Of a stretch of 64,000 nt of DNA, positions 40,773-58,320 are shown piece after piece (within the stretch, counting starts at the first letter, position 1; the number at the start of each line of letters is the position of its first letter). The notes beneath the pieces are model-generated. The model ran no database searches. It was not told where the DNA came from and saw only the letters and a list, made by a program, of their open reading frames with translations. A program made the position numbers and the translations under genes. The stretch covers positions 65,801,040 through 65,865,039 of the forward strand of contig NC_021675.1 of the NCBI RefSeq assembly GCF_000247815.1, in the 5' to 3' direction. Source of the stretch: Ficedula albicollis (taxonomy: Eukaryota > Chordata > Aves > Passeriformes > Muscicapidae).

Positions 40773-41599
40773 GGGCACTGGATGAAATCCAGGCAGAGTG
40801 GTCCAGAGTACTGGAAATGGGAATAAAATAGGAGCCCTGCCATGATTGTGACTGACCTCAGAGAGGAAGGACAAAGCCACTGTTTCCCTTCCTCAATAGA
40901 CCCAAAGCCATTCTTTAACCAAAAGATTTGATATTCATTTCTAGTGAAAGCTTCAAATTTTAGGATTTTTCTTTTAAGGTGATCACTGGCCTTTGGACTC
41001 ACCAAAGATGAGCCAGAGGATTTTCAATTATTGTTAATAGCTGGTCATATATTTATGAATACCTTTAGGAAAAGGGGACAGAATGCAGCGGATCCTAAAT
41101 AATGTATTAAGAATGGGGAATGGGTTTTCTCTTTCAGAAGTGAAAATTTGTGATGTTACTGAATTTATTGGTGAAGTTCTGCACCAAAATTTGGAAAGAA
41201 AATAACACAGAGAAAAAAATTGGAATTAAGAACTCTATGCAAAATTGTTTTCATTTCTCCAGAGGTAGTAAGATCATTTATCACAATTTTTAAAATACTT
41301 TCTGACTTTTTAAAAGTTACTTACAGAATGAAAAAGAAAATAGACATAGCTCAATCCTCTTGATTTTTAAAATAACTTTTTAAAAAACTATTTTCCTGAT
41401 TTATTTTGTCTTCTTTTAAATCTTGCTTTTTCTGAGTGTGAAAGAATGGAAAGGTGTTTGTACATTCTTCCTTAATATTAAAATAATTTGTAACAAATGC
41501 AAAAAAAATTATAATAATCTGAAAAAGGCTAGAGCTGTGTAGAGTGTATTTTTCTTCTATGCAGGTTCAGGAAACCTCCACATGGCATAGAACCAGACT
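40773..41599. other. AT-rich non-coding DNA
   Basis: No recognisable content. AT content rises steadily rightwards. Confidence 0.55.
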
Positions 41600-42100
41600 A
41601 TGCCAGCCCATGTAGGGCACCACATGTATTCAGTAAAGGTAATATTATGTGACAAAATAAAGAAAATTTCCTTCCTAAAATTATAGAATTAAAATAAAAT
41701 TGGAGAGGATAATAATAATATGAAAAATTAAGTTAAAATAATATTGAAAATATAGTTATTAAAAGTAGAAAAATATGGAAAAGTAATAAGCAATTTAAAC
41801 ACAACTATGTGGTTACATTTTGTATATATAATATGTTGTTGTGATAATATATATAATAATAATATGCTTCTTTTGATATAATATAATAATATTATTCTTA
41901 TATATTAGTATAATAATTATAGTATTAGATCAATAATATACTCTCAAAAATATTGGTGCAAGTACATAAAAATAATATTCAGTGACCAGTTCTACGTTGC
42001 TAATTTTAAATTATAATGTTTTTGTATAGTATAATACTGCATACATTACATATAATATTGTTAGCAATTAAATGTAGGAATTAATTCTACATTTGGCACT
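41600..42100. repeat. Very AT-rich block with TAATAA/ATAT-like words
   Basis: About 500 bp made almost only of A and T. ATAATAATAT-like words recur around 41700-41730 and 41830-41940 without a fixed period. It is a degenerate AT-rich low-complexity block and could act as a matrix-attachment or easily unwound region, but nothing in the sequence proves that. Confidence 0.75.
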
Positions 42101-43396
42101 GCCACATTTCTGGTGGTTATCATAAGGCTGTGCAAAACTTGGGTGTAATTTAATTTTTTTCCTGCTTATTAACAGTCATGTGAACATAAAACTATCCTGT
42201 ATCAGATTATACTTTTGTAATTTTCACCTAACTTTTATTAATTTAGACCCGGTTAAACTTTTATGAGAATCCTGAAATATTTTAATCTTCCATAGGAATA
42301 ACCTTAGCATGAAATAATAAATACAAAATATAAAATACAAAATAATTAATACGTTCAACAGTTCAACATGTGAACCTTTACTGTGACCATTTTTCACTTC
42401 GCTTGTTCCAAAGTCTGCCTTTGTATTTTACGTATCTAAAAATATATAAATAGAATTCAATATAAAAAGCACATTTTAAAAGCTATTCCTTAATTTCTAG
42501 GTAGTTAAATGAATTTAAGTTGAAAATTATTCCAGTCTGATCTAGAAAACCTCTGTAGAGCAAAGATTTCCATTCACAGGGGCACATATTGTAACTTTTA
42601 TGGTTCTACTAGATTTTAGTCCCAATGAAGACAGAAGAAATAGATTTATCATGACTCTAGGAATAAATTCTGACCATAAATAGATACCAGTTACTGTATG
42701 TTTTTTTTTTTTTTTAATCTCTGTTATCTAAAGATTCAAAAGATTTACTTCTTTTAAGTTAATTAAAAAAAAAAAAAGGATAATCTAGATCAAAATTTTA
42801 AAAGTCGTTCAGACACTTGAATTGCAGTTTTAAGTAGCAATTTTCAGGGGGAAAATATTAATTTCACTGCAAGGAATAATATAAATTACCAGTACTGCAA
42901 CTCTGATTTGCAAACAAGTACACATTCTTTCTTTATAAATAATGTGCTTTTTTAATAAAAGTGACATTAATTTTTCGCCTCTATTATGTTTTCTTTACAA
43001 AATAGGACTCTTGTTAATTAGATTCTTAAATCCTACCTCAGCTGAATTTCCTTTGAACCCAACAGTAGCACCGTAATGACAAAGAACATTTTAAAAGCTT
43101 TAAAACGTGGGCTGGACACTGTGCAGAACATGTCCCTTAATAGCAGCAGTGACAGGAGGTAGAGGTGCCTTTCAACTGTCTTTTCATTTTGCCAAGACCA
43201 TGTCAAATGAGTAAAAGGGGACAAAGTGACAATGGGCCGTTGTGTGTCTGATGCTGCCATTTCTGGGCAATGAGCAAATAATTTTTAGTGAGAGTTACCT
43301 GTGTAAAGAGCAATAACCCAGGTGATTTTAACTACAGCTTCAACAACCTGCAATGTGATATTTCTTCACTGTAAATCATGAGGAAGTTTTTGTTTA
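42101..43396. other. AT-rich non-coding DNA with short T and A runs
   Basis: Homopolymer runs lie at about 42701-42716 (T) and about 42764-42777 (A). A 75-codon minus frame (43033-43260) has no recognisable features. Nothing else is supportable. Confidence 0.55.
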
Positions 43397-43572
43397 TATA
43401 TTTTTTCCCCTCCATTTTATTTATTATTTTTTTTAATTTGAGGGCTGCAGAAACAACAGCACATCCCTGGCTCAGCCCAGATGCCATGGTATATTTTTCC
43501 CCCTCCATTTTATTTTATTTTTTTTTTAATTTGAGGGCTGCAGCACATCCCTGGCTCAGCCCAGATGCCATG
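43397..43572. repeat. Tandem duplication, 93 + 83 bp
   Basis: Unit 1 is 43397-43489 and unit 2 is 43490-43572, each from TATATTTTT(T/C)CCCC to GCCCAGATGCCATG. Unit 2 lacks about 10 bp (AAACAACAGC region: GCTGCAGAAACAACAGCACA versus GCTGCAGCACA), and the T/A-rich stretches differ in length. The deletion spans a GCAG/ACAGCA-type short repeat, suggesting slippage after duplication. Confidence 0.93.
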
Positions 43573-46052
43573 ACTGGTTGCAAACCACCCTTAGTCTGGA
43601 AAGAGATCTTTGCATGCAACAGGGCTGGGGACTAACTCAGCCTAGAGAAGGCAACAGATAAACCAGAGAAATCCCACCCCACAATGAGGGAGCAGCACAG
43701 TGAAAATGGTATAGTGGGTCAGTGAAAAGACACCTCAGGCTCCAGTTGTGGAGGATGACTGAGCTGAAGTAACTGCTCCACCAGTGAGATGAAGATGTTG
43801 GACTTGCGAACAAGACGCTCCATGAGCCCAAGAGTGGGCAAACCGCCACCAAAAAAACTTTGCTTTCTTGCAGAAATGAGTTTGGAAACATGTAGACATA
43901 TGCAAACTGTGCCCAGAGTGAAAAATTTGATCTAGAATAACTAAAAGAATATCTCTGTGTGGGGAATGCAGTGTTGCCCAGCTGAATTGCTGCCCAGGGC
44001 ACGGCAGCATGGACAGGAGTGCTCTGTAGGACCATAGGGGTGGTTGGCTGAATCACTGCCCTCCTCTCATGGGATGTCCTGCCAGCTTTGATCTCCAGAT
44101 CCGATGCTCCCGTGGCTGAGCAGCTGCTCACAGGGAATTTTCCAGGAGGACTCTTGTCTCTGGGCTCATTAGCCCTTCTGAGCTCGTTAGCCCTTCCTCT
44201 TGGCCTGGAGCAGCCAGGCCCCAGTGACATTTACTGCTGCCTGAAAAGCCCCACCCATCATTTGGCTCTTCCAGTGGAGGATGAGATAAGGAATTCATGG
44301 CATAGAACAGCGTTGTGGTGACTTTGGATAGACAGCTGGAGTAATTTGGGGAATAATGCCACATGTGACAATTTTGACTTTGCACAAGAAGCCTGGTGAG
44401 CTAGAGGCAGATAAATGAGGTTATCAGCTACAGCACAAAAACTTGGTCTTAAAGTTGTTTTATTTCCATGTGAATAATGCCATAACCTGTGGTCAGGCAG
44501 GTATCACCCACTAAAGCAAAGTACAAAGCTTCACTATCTTTCAGACTTCTCAAACTTTGTCTTCTCTCTATCCCAAGTAGGAATATTTTTATGTAGTTTT
44601 TTAGTTCTTTTTTTACTTACGTGGGAGCCCCATAGGGAGCTATAATGAAACATCCCTCATAGGCAAAAAGTATTGATGGATTTCAAAGAAGTGCCATAAA
44701 AATAGGTCCTAAGTTACTGTAGCAGAGGAAAGATCAAGGAAAATTTAACTGAAGCAACTGGAACAGAAGTTGTCAATGAAGAAATAAAAATGCCATCAAG
44801 ATAAAGCAGCCCAGTACACCTTGACTCACAGCTACACCGTGGATTAAACTGCATATAAATACAGATCTCCAGCTCCATATCCAAACTCTTCTCCTATTCA
44901 GTATCCCATAGCCCCATGGCCAACAGTGTCCTCTCCATGTGCCAAAGATGTCGGGAAGAGCTGAACCTTGTCTTTACCCCATTCCAAAAATCCCATGGAG
45001 CTGAGAGGAACAGAAATTGGCTACTGTCCTGGACTGAGAAGAAAGCCCTGAGGTCTGAAGGAGCAGATTTGGTGCCGTTGCTCTTAAATGCTAGAGACAC
45101 CAGGGTCAGCAGTGCACACTCTGGAGACACAGTGAAGGAATTATGTTCTGTGAGTTCTGCCCTGCGGAGCTTACTCAGGTGGACAGACTCATTAACAACA
45201 ATTAACATCCCATTTCCAGGCAAGGCTTGTAAAAGTACCAAGGTAATCACTGACTAAAGCTGAAGTAACATTTAAAAATCAGTTTTCCTGCACATGCAAG
45301 CCAAACAAACCAGATCTGAGTTTCTGCAGACGCTCAGTAGTCTCATGTGCTGTTTCTGGGCAACACGGAGGCTGTTACACAAACAGCCTTGCTACAGCTT
45401 CCAGTGGGCTGAAAACAGCATTTTTCAAACCATTGCTGAATGCTACCCAATTGTATTTTACCTCCCTGCTTATTTATTGTTTTGCATTAGGTGACCCAGC
45501 ATCACATGGAGAACATCAAAAAGAGGGTCAGGAGTTATCACAGCTCTCTTATCTCATGGCCAACATAATTTCCCAATCACTGCACATCTGTCTTGCATTT
45601 TGTGAATTTTAGCACGTTGAAATCATTGTGGCTCAGAAAAGCTTTTCTGGAGCCTGCTTAGTTGGTTACACTCAGACCACTGCTGGTTCATGTCCTGCTC
45701 TGCAAAAGCACAAGTATTTGAGTTACTTTGCACATCTGAGCAGTGCCATGGACACAGGGGGAATGTCTGAGAGGGGGAGTGTCTGCAAACCCCAGAGCCT
45801 AAAATTGCAGTGAGCCTGAAAAGCACCAGCAAAAAGGGGTCAGAAAGGAGGAAGGACAGGACAAAACTCACTAAGTGGTGAACAAGTTCAGGCTGTGAAA
45901 TCAGGTGTTACTACTTAACTTCTTATAATAAAACAATACAGAACTTTTGCAGAACGGGTAAGAAAAAAGACAGAAGGAAATACCAGTTTTGAAAAAAATT
46001 GCATCATTCTCTCCTGATTACAAAAAGTAATTCATGCTGGAAACTAATAAAT
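43573..46052. other. Unique non-coding DNA with the longest non-repeat open frame
   Basis: A minus-strand frame of 197 codons (43637-44230) is the longest outside simple repeats. Its amino-terminal part is Arg/Pro-rich and the rest Ser/Phe/Leu-rich, with no domain I recognise and two other frames also open there. At 44894-45257 both strands are open (118 and 113 codons), and a TATAAATA box lies 55 bp upstream of the plus-strand ATG. A small repeat (TTAGCCCTTC at about 44168 and about 44187) is also present. None is called as a gene. Confidence 0.45.
44854..44861 (+). promoter_or_regulatory. TATA-box-like octamer
   Basis: TATAAATA matches a consensus TATA box and is followed after 55 bp by an ATG opening a 113-codon frame (44916-45257). 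In AT-rich vertebrate DNA such an octamer is common by chance. No other core-promoter element or CpG enrichment is evident. Confidence 0.15.
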
Positions 46053-46171
46053 AATTAGGAAAGGAAATTAGCAAGGAAAAAATAGAGTCACGATAATGGG
46101 ACAATTCTGCAAATTAGGAAAGGAAATTAACAAGGAAAAAAATAGAGTCACGATAATGGGACAATTCTGCA
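46053..46171. repeat. Tandem duplication, 59 + 60 bp
   Basis: Units are 46053-46111 and 46112-46171, from AATTAGGAAAGGAAATTA to GGGACAATTCTGCA. Differences are GCAAGG/ACAAGG and one extra A in the A run. Confidence 0.96.
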
Positions 46172-47787
46172 GCATTGAAGATGTGGCTAAACTGATTGAC
46201 ACTGATTTTAGACACTCTCTACCACCTACAGCAGGTTCAAAATAAAATATGACCAAGTTTGGGTTTTGGAAAGAGAGAGCAGTGGCAGCTGAGACACAGC
46301 AGTTTGTACACACGAGGCTGCAAAGCAGTTTGGGGTTGGGATTTTTGTTGTGATGCATTTCTACACCTGAACCCTATTTTCAAGAAATATTATTAAGTCA
46401 TGAAAAGTTGGTTAAAAACATAAAATCAATTTTTTGTAAATAATACTATTGAAGACCTGCATGCTCAGGAGCACTATTGCTCATTCAGAGTTTAATTTGA
46501 GTTTCCAGGATTAGAGACAAAGCAAAACAAACCCTTCCATTACCCCGGGCAGCCTGCAGTTAGACACAAGGGTGACTTGCTTTTGACCTGCTGGTCTCAA
46601 TTTTGGCATCTGATTTGAGTAAATGTGACTCACTCATATTCTATAAAAATACAGTTTCTGGTTGTTGGGTGATTAACTGTTTGTTCTGCTGCATTCCTAC
46701 CTACTCACCCTCAGTCCCACACTGCAGCGTGGCAGGAGGATGAACTATAAATTTTCTGGAACAACACCGCCAGCAAACCCAGCACCCTGCAACTCACATA
46801 TCCTAAAACCACAGTGTACTTTAAATTAAATTAAAACCCCATACTTTCTCTCAATCTGAATGATTGCCATAATAGAGACACCGAGGAGTTGATGCTGAAT
46901 GTGGCTCTGGATGGTGTCAGAGCCTTTGATATCCCATCCTGTGTCACTTTGGGTGTTTCTGAGTTCCCAGTTTGAGAGCTTTTGGGGCTGGAGCTGATGG
47001 GCACAACCAGAGCCTCGGCTCCTGGCATGAGCAGCTGCCAGAGAAACCAGGGAATAGGGAGAGCAGCAGCCTTTCAGTGGGAAAAACACCTCTTTGTCCC
47101 AGCTGAGATGCTTTGCAGCAGCTTTCAGACTGTGACAGTCACCTGGGGAAGCGTGGGGGCAGTTTGGGGAGATCCAAGCTCTTCACCTCTCTGACCCCAA
47201 AAAGTCACTGATGTGTTTGTGCATAATGGCCAGAACGAGCCCACTGCAGTTTTGCAAGGTTTTTCCCAAGAGGAGCAGTAATCTTGGTGGCCCCATGCTC
47301 TGGGGATCACGTCTGGAGCCCCAAGGGACTGAACATCAAATCTTTGAGTAATCAGGGCTCAGTAGAGCCAGGCAAATTCAGATCTTTTCACTTTCTTTGG
47401 AGGGTTCCCCACTAACACAGACCCATGACACTGCCCAGTTTAAGAGAGAAACTTTCTGTGCATGCACATAGACCTTCAAGACCTTGTCAACACCCCCAAA
47501 ATTAGATATTCTCTTACTATCTATTCTTTTCTTTCCACTCTAGGAGGTTTTTCTCATGCCATAATTTTATTTCTGAAAATCATACTGTTTTTTAACTATT
47601 TAAAATTGCTATGTACCCATGAATATGAATCTCTTATCTATTTCCATATTATCTGAGGTATTTAATAATTTTATAATCTTAAATAATTGATTACTTTGTC
47701 AACACATAATTTCAGACATGACTGAAAGCTGAAAAAAAGCATTTTAAAGTTGGGACACTTTGGGACTTTTTACCCCCTGTCTGGAGG
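46172..47787. other. Unique non-coding DNA, nothing recognised
   Basis: Frames are 96 codons or fewer on both strands. A GC-richer patch lies at 46900-47320. No repeat or exon was recognised. Confidence 0.55.
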
Positions 47788-47984
47788 TCTCCTGCTTTAG
47801 GTAACCTGTCGGACAATCACTGTAATTTTTGCATCTCTTTTTTTAAAAATTTATTTTGCAGAACTTCAATAAATTATTTCTTAAACTCTCCTGCTTTAGG
47901 TAACCTGTCGGACAGCCACCATAATTTTTGCATCTCTTTTTTAAAAAATTTATTTTGCAGAACTTCAATAAATTATTTCTCAAA
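47788..47984. repeat. Tandem duplication, about 2 x 99 bp
   Basis: Unit 1 is 47788-47886 and unit 2 is 47887 to about 47984. Each starts TCTCCTGCTTTAGGTAACCT and ends AATAAATTATTTCT. Differences (GACAATCACTG/GACAGCCACCA and T/A run lengths) make this pair more diverged than most others here. Its right end is also the left edge of the next duplication. Confidence 0.95.
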
Positions 47985-48210
47985 ATGTTAGTGTGCTGCT
48001 AAATTTATTAACTTTCTTCTGGGTGATGGAACACAAACTGTGATCACTTACTGAGCCTGGTAATCAAATATAATTTGAATATAATGTGGCCTATTTCTTA
48101 AAATGTTAGTGTGCTGCTAGATTTATTAACTTTCTTCTGGGTGATGGAACACAAACTGTGATCACTTACTGAGCCTGGTAATCAAATATAATTTGAATAT
48201 AATGTGGCCT
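47974..48210. repeat. Tandem duplication, 2 x 118 bp, abutting the previous one
   Basis: Unit 1 is 47974-48091 and unit 2 is 48092-48209. They run from TATTTCT(C/T)AAAATGTTAG to ATATAATGTGGCC. Differences are few (TATTTCTC/TATTTCTT and GCTAAATT/GCTAGATT). Unit 1 begins with the last few bases (TATTTCT) of the preceding 99-bp unit, so the two duplications touch or overlap. Confidence 0.96.
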
Positions 48211-49098
48211 CAAAATTAATAGCCCTGAAACAAATAAGAATAACAGACTCTAAAAAAATTACCAGAATAGGATCCCAGCAGGCTCTCTTTAAATGTGTCT
48301 CTAAAAAAAATTGCATACCAATAATCCTATTATTCAATGGAAAAAAAGAGTATCTTTCTATGTTTATTATAGGCTCTGGAAAAGCCCCAGCCTTTTACAA
48401 TATTGCTGCTCACAAATCACTTCAGTTTAATGATGTTACTGTACATTTCATCTCACATTTGAGTAAATATGTTTATTTCATCCCGCAGAGAGATTTTATT
48501 TTAACTTCAAGATTATAATTTCTTAGAAGTCTGTCACAGAACAGCATGAGCTCTGCCAAATAGAAATACATACCCACTCCCCCACCATGTGTTTAAAAAT
48601 TAAGGATTTTTTTCCTCCAGCACAGAAAAATATTTATTCTGACAAAGAAGTGAAGGACAACGATCAGAGACACTAAAGTTAACTGCTGCCTGAAGTCATA
48701 AACATCTGGTGGCTATTTTAATTGCATTGTGAACTAACCACAAAATCCTCCACTAAAGAATAAAAATATTTCCCCTGTGCAATACTGTATTTTAGAATTC
48801 TTCTCTTCTGAATCAATGTCAGAGCTGATTACAGCACAATGAAGTCTGTGTTTCATGCCTGCACCTTCTTGAAAACACCACGCACTCTTATTACAATTGC
48901 AGGTTTACTCAAAGCATCTCATACAGACAAATATTTCAGGTTACTTCTGCAAACTGCGACTTAGAGATAAATTATAATGCTTAAATCATTGTCGTTTGTT
49001 TGCAAATAAGTTAGATCAGTATGTCAAGCACAGAAATACTGGACATTAGAAAGCACACAGATAATCACACAAGCACACAAATTCGTGTATATGAGATA
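48211..49098. other. Unique AT-rich non-coding DNA
   Basis: A 104-codon plus frame (48204-48518) starts at the duplication edge and looks random. 48600-49000 is complex single-copy-looking sequence that could be conserved non-coding DNA, but this cannot be judged from one genome. Confidence 0.5.
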
Positions 49099-49130
49099 TG
49101 TGTGTGTGTATATATGCATACACACACACA
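49099..49130. repeat. (TG)n/(CA)n inverted repeat with 13-bp arms
   Basis: TGTGTGTGTGTAT (49099-49111) and ATACACACACACA (49118-49130) are perfect arms around ATATGC. This can form a stem-loop and, as alternating purine-pyrimidine sequence, also Z-DNA. It is followed by ATAT/GCAT-rich sequence to about 49177. Confidence 0.9.
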
Positions 49131-49177
49131 AAATGCAGATATTCATACATTTATATGCATATACATGTATATATAAG

Positions 49178-54778
<5,601 letters not shown>

Positions 54779-54876
54779 CATTTATGCCCTGCTCTGGGCA
54801 CAAGTGTCAGCCTTGCAGGGCTTTGACCATTTATGCCCTGCCCTGGGCACAAGTGTCAGCCTTGCAGGGCTTTGAA
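54779..54876. repeat. Tandem duplication, 2 x 49 bp
   Basis: Units 54779-54827 and 54828-54876, from CATTTATGCCCTGC to GCAGGGCTTTGA, differ by one base (CTGCTCTGG/CTGCCCTGG). Confidence 0.97.
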
Positions 54877-55969
54877 GGGACATGTCAGGCAGGGCTTGTG
54901 GGCTTGAGGTCATCTCTCTTGAGTGATAGTGCTTCCACCCAGGCTCTGCCACAGATGGGATGGGAGCCACTCCATGGATGGAGGTCATCTATATTTAAAG
55001 CCTATGTATGCATATAGCTCCCTATCTATATGTATGAAGCCCATAATATTTAACAGCTCCTCAGCCTGAAGTGTAATACAGGTGTTAAATCTGTGAGCTC
55101 AGACTGGATCCATTTTTAGGTTTGTCACATGCATCACCTCTGGTTCTGGAACAGTCACATTCTCCTGGAGCAACTTAAGGACCCTTTGCCACTTTGAATG
55201 AGGAAGGTCTCCTGGATGGGTTTGCACTGCACTGCAAGGGACTTGCAGGTGCAATTGTAGCATAGATGGTGCTAATAACTCCAGAAAATTTAACACACTT
55301 ATTTTTGCTTTTCTTCCTATTCTTTCAACAGAAAATAACCACCTTAAAATCATTTGACCAGGAAATGCTCACTGCACCCAAATACAATAAGAAGTCCAAC
55401 AAAAAGCAATCAAGATATTAAAGTGGTTAAGATATTAATCAATTTTCCAATTCTTTTAAATGTGGCAAAATAAACACCCATCTGGATAATTTTTGTTGAC
55501 ACAAAAGTGTACATTGTGTAGAGAAGCTGCCTTCTTTGATTTGTCTCATCCAGTAATGAAGTAAATGGTTCTCAGCTTTTCAGCTGCTTTATCAGGGAGA
55601 GCATTAGCATGGCTGCTGTGCCATTTGTCTCCTGTGCCTCCTGACACGTCCCTTGTCCTGCTGTCACAACAGATATTTCTGCAGCTGGAGACACTCTGCA
55701 GTGAGCACAGCAGCCCAGAGCAGGTACCTGCACTGCAGGAGGGAAGTGGGAGGCCTTGCACATCCCAAAGATATAAAAGGTTGTTGTTTCTCCTTTGCCT
55801 CCTGAGAAGGGAAGAGCATATTGACAGCACCCTTTATATCACAGAAACTGCTGAAACACTCCTCATTGTCTGAGACAGAAGACAAGGAGCAGTGTTATGC
55901 ATGACTTTTTGAATTGTTTTTCACCATTTTGACAGCTGTAAAGCCACATAAGCCTTCTTTCTGGCCAGT
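54877..55969. other. Unique non-coding DNA, nothing recognised
   Basis: Overlapping frames on both strands at 55546-55885 (102 codons or fewer) without recognisable features. Confidence 0.55.
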
Positions 55970-56515
55970 CACAGAATCACAGACTGATTGAGGCTGGAAA
56001 GGACCCCAGTAGATCATCTTGTCTGAATTCCTTGCTTAAGAAGCAGCACTTAGAGGTAGTTGCTCAGGATTGTGTCCAGACAACTTTTGGGTATCTCCAA
56101 GGCTGGAGACACCACAGGGTCTCTGGGCAACATGTGCTTACAGTAAAAAAGTGTTTCCTGATGTTCAGAGGAACCCTCCTGTGTTTCAGTTTGGGCCTGA
56201 TGCCTCTCACTCCTTTACCACCAAAAGAATCCCATCTGTCTTTTTTGCACCCTCCCTTTAGTTACTTATTTATGTATTGATAAGAACCCTAAACCTTCTC
56301 TTCTTCAGGCTGAACAGTCCCATCTCTCTCAGCCTTCCCTCAGGAGAGGTGCTCCAGCCCCTCCAGGGTTTTCATGGCCCTTTGCTTGATTACCTCCAGT
56401 ATGTCCATGTCTCTCTTTCACTGAGGAGCCCAGAACTGGACCCAGTTTTCCACATGTGACCTCATCAGTGCTGAGCAGAGGGAAAGACCTTTAAGAACCA
56501 GATGGGCCTCTCTTC
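55970..56515 (-). mobile_element. CR1 LINE, antisense, older copy
   Basis: It opens with the reverse-complemented CR1 3' end (CACAGAATCACAGACTGATT, then GAGGCTGGAAAGGACCCC, then GATCATCTTGTCTGAATTCC). It continues with AGGCTGAACAGTCCCATCTC and TCTCAGCCTTCCCTCAGGAG, then GAGGTGCTCCAGCCCCTCCA, the antisense of the RT C-terminal coding block. It fades out after GAGCAGAGGGAAAGACC. It is more diverged than the 26-31 kb element. The RT ORF is broken and no frame is intact. Confidence 0.85.
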
Positions 56516-58283
56516 CCTATCTTTATGAAGGCTTTCATTTGGTGCACTGCAATAATAGAAAGGCTCTAGGGTGCCAAAAAACTTCCCTGTCCATAACACT
56601 TGGAAGATGTCAGTCCTCTTGCTATGAGCTTGTTTTTCTTGTCAAGGACAGAGCTGACCACTTGTGCTGGCTAAAGAACTGCAGCACTTGGGGCCAGAGG
56701 CAAACCTACAACTGGATTAGTCACAGCTGTTGAGCCTCAAACCAAAAATCTCCCTTTGGAGAGGCACTGGAATGCAGCACACATCCCTCTCTTCTGCCCT
56801 AGCACCCCATCACACAGGTCAGCATTTCTGTGGTGGTGTCCACGCAATCAGTGTCAGCCCTCTGTGTTACTGGGCTCAGCATCACCAAACCCCTCCAAAC
56901 CCTTACAGAGGGTAGAATCCAAACTTGGGCAAGATGGATTTTGTTTTTTCAATTTTCTTTCCTATCCACAACGTGATAATTGAAAGCCACATTCAGATGA
57001 TCAACAAGCCCATTTCCCAGGATGGATGTGCAGGTAGCACAGGAGCAGAGCTGGCTGCTCTCTCACCACCTCACCTGGAGCCACCAGAGCACAGAGGCTG
57101 CAATTCCAGGAGGATCCAACTGCTGTCTCTACAGTTCTCACAAATTAAAGTTCACAGATTTGCTATACAACCATGTATAGAGAAGATGTCATGGTCTCAA
57201 CTACCAATTTTATGTCACTAGTTAGGCAATGTAGCACTGAGAGAGACTGGACACATATTTACAGGTAGATTACAGGTAGGTTTTAAAAGGGCAAAAAACC
57301 CACCCCAGCTTGATAAAATTCTTTATTTCTGACTTTTAAAACCAGTATCCTGAGCACTATGAATACATTGAGCAGATTAAGTCCTGCCCAGAAAAGCAGC
57401 AAGAATTAAAATTCCTGAGTAAGTGACAGGCACTAAGCATCCTTCTGCTCCTAGGCCTAAAATGTGGCTGTTGCATGGGACTGACAGCAGACTTATTCTG
57501 GGAAAACGATTTCTTTAGTTATTTTGAAGTGTTACATCTTGTTCTGGTTGTGGATGCATCAGTGAAATCTGAAGGGACAATCTGCCTTTTTCACAATAAA
57601 TTAAACCCTAATGTCCTTTATAAAGCAATAGGGAGGGATGATGCAGGATTTAGCACAGCTGGGTTTATTTCACATTCCTTCTCAAATTCTTTATATATTT
57701 ATGAGCAAACCATCTTATTAGTATGAGACTTTATTGCCTAAAATATAAAACTACTTCCTTTCTCTGCAATTCTTTGTGTCTCTTGTCTGTTCAGCTTGTA
57801 AATTTTCTCTGTGTAAATGCAGTGTGTAGTACCATTATCAGGACTCCCATATTAGATGACAATTTGAACACTCCTGCAACAATAACTGTAGCCAGCTCAC
57901 ATTAAATCACTGCATATTTGGTGTGGAAATGACAGTTCAGTGGAATTAGGTGAGAAATTTATCCAAGAGTCTTTAGCAGTGGTTTAGACATGAATGCCCT
58001 TTTTATGTAAAGTGATAGCTGGAAGGAATAAGATTGGGAGGTTAATCTTTCCTAACGGCTAACTCATTGTTTTCTCATGATTCCAAAATTCTCTGGTGAG
58101 AGACACGGTCTGGACAGCTCACCATTAGCAATTTTGGAATGGAAAGTTAACCACAAAAGAGTCAGAGCTGGATATCTTGCAAAACTCACTCAAACACTGA
58201 TTTCCTTCTGAGTCTTTTCTTCTAGAGATGCCAGACACATTCCTATCCATGGCCAAGAGCTCTGTTTTCTGAGGCAGGAGAGC

Positions 58284-58285
<2 letters not shown>
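56516..58285. other. Unique non-coding DNA, nothing recognised
   Basis: Frames are 98 codons or fewer, without recognisable features. A small local repetition (ACAGGTAG twice) occurs at about 57262-57280. Confidence 0.55.

Positions 58286-58316
<31 letters not shown>
58286..58316. repeat. (AC)n microsatellite, about 15 copies
   Basis: An uninterrupted AC dinucleotide run lies after AGCTT, with a second shorter ACAC stretch at about 58331-58342. This is a typical vertebrate dinucleotide microsatellite and probably polymorphic. Confidence 0.95.

Positions 58317-58320
<4 letters not shown>

Noticed and set aside
43637..44230. 197-codon minus-strand frame as a gene
   Set aside because: No recognisable domain, odd composition, other frames open over the same interval, and no supporting promoter or splice signals.
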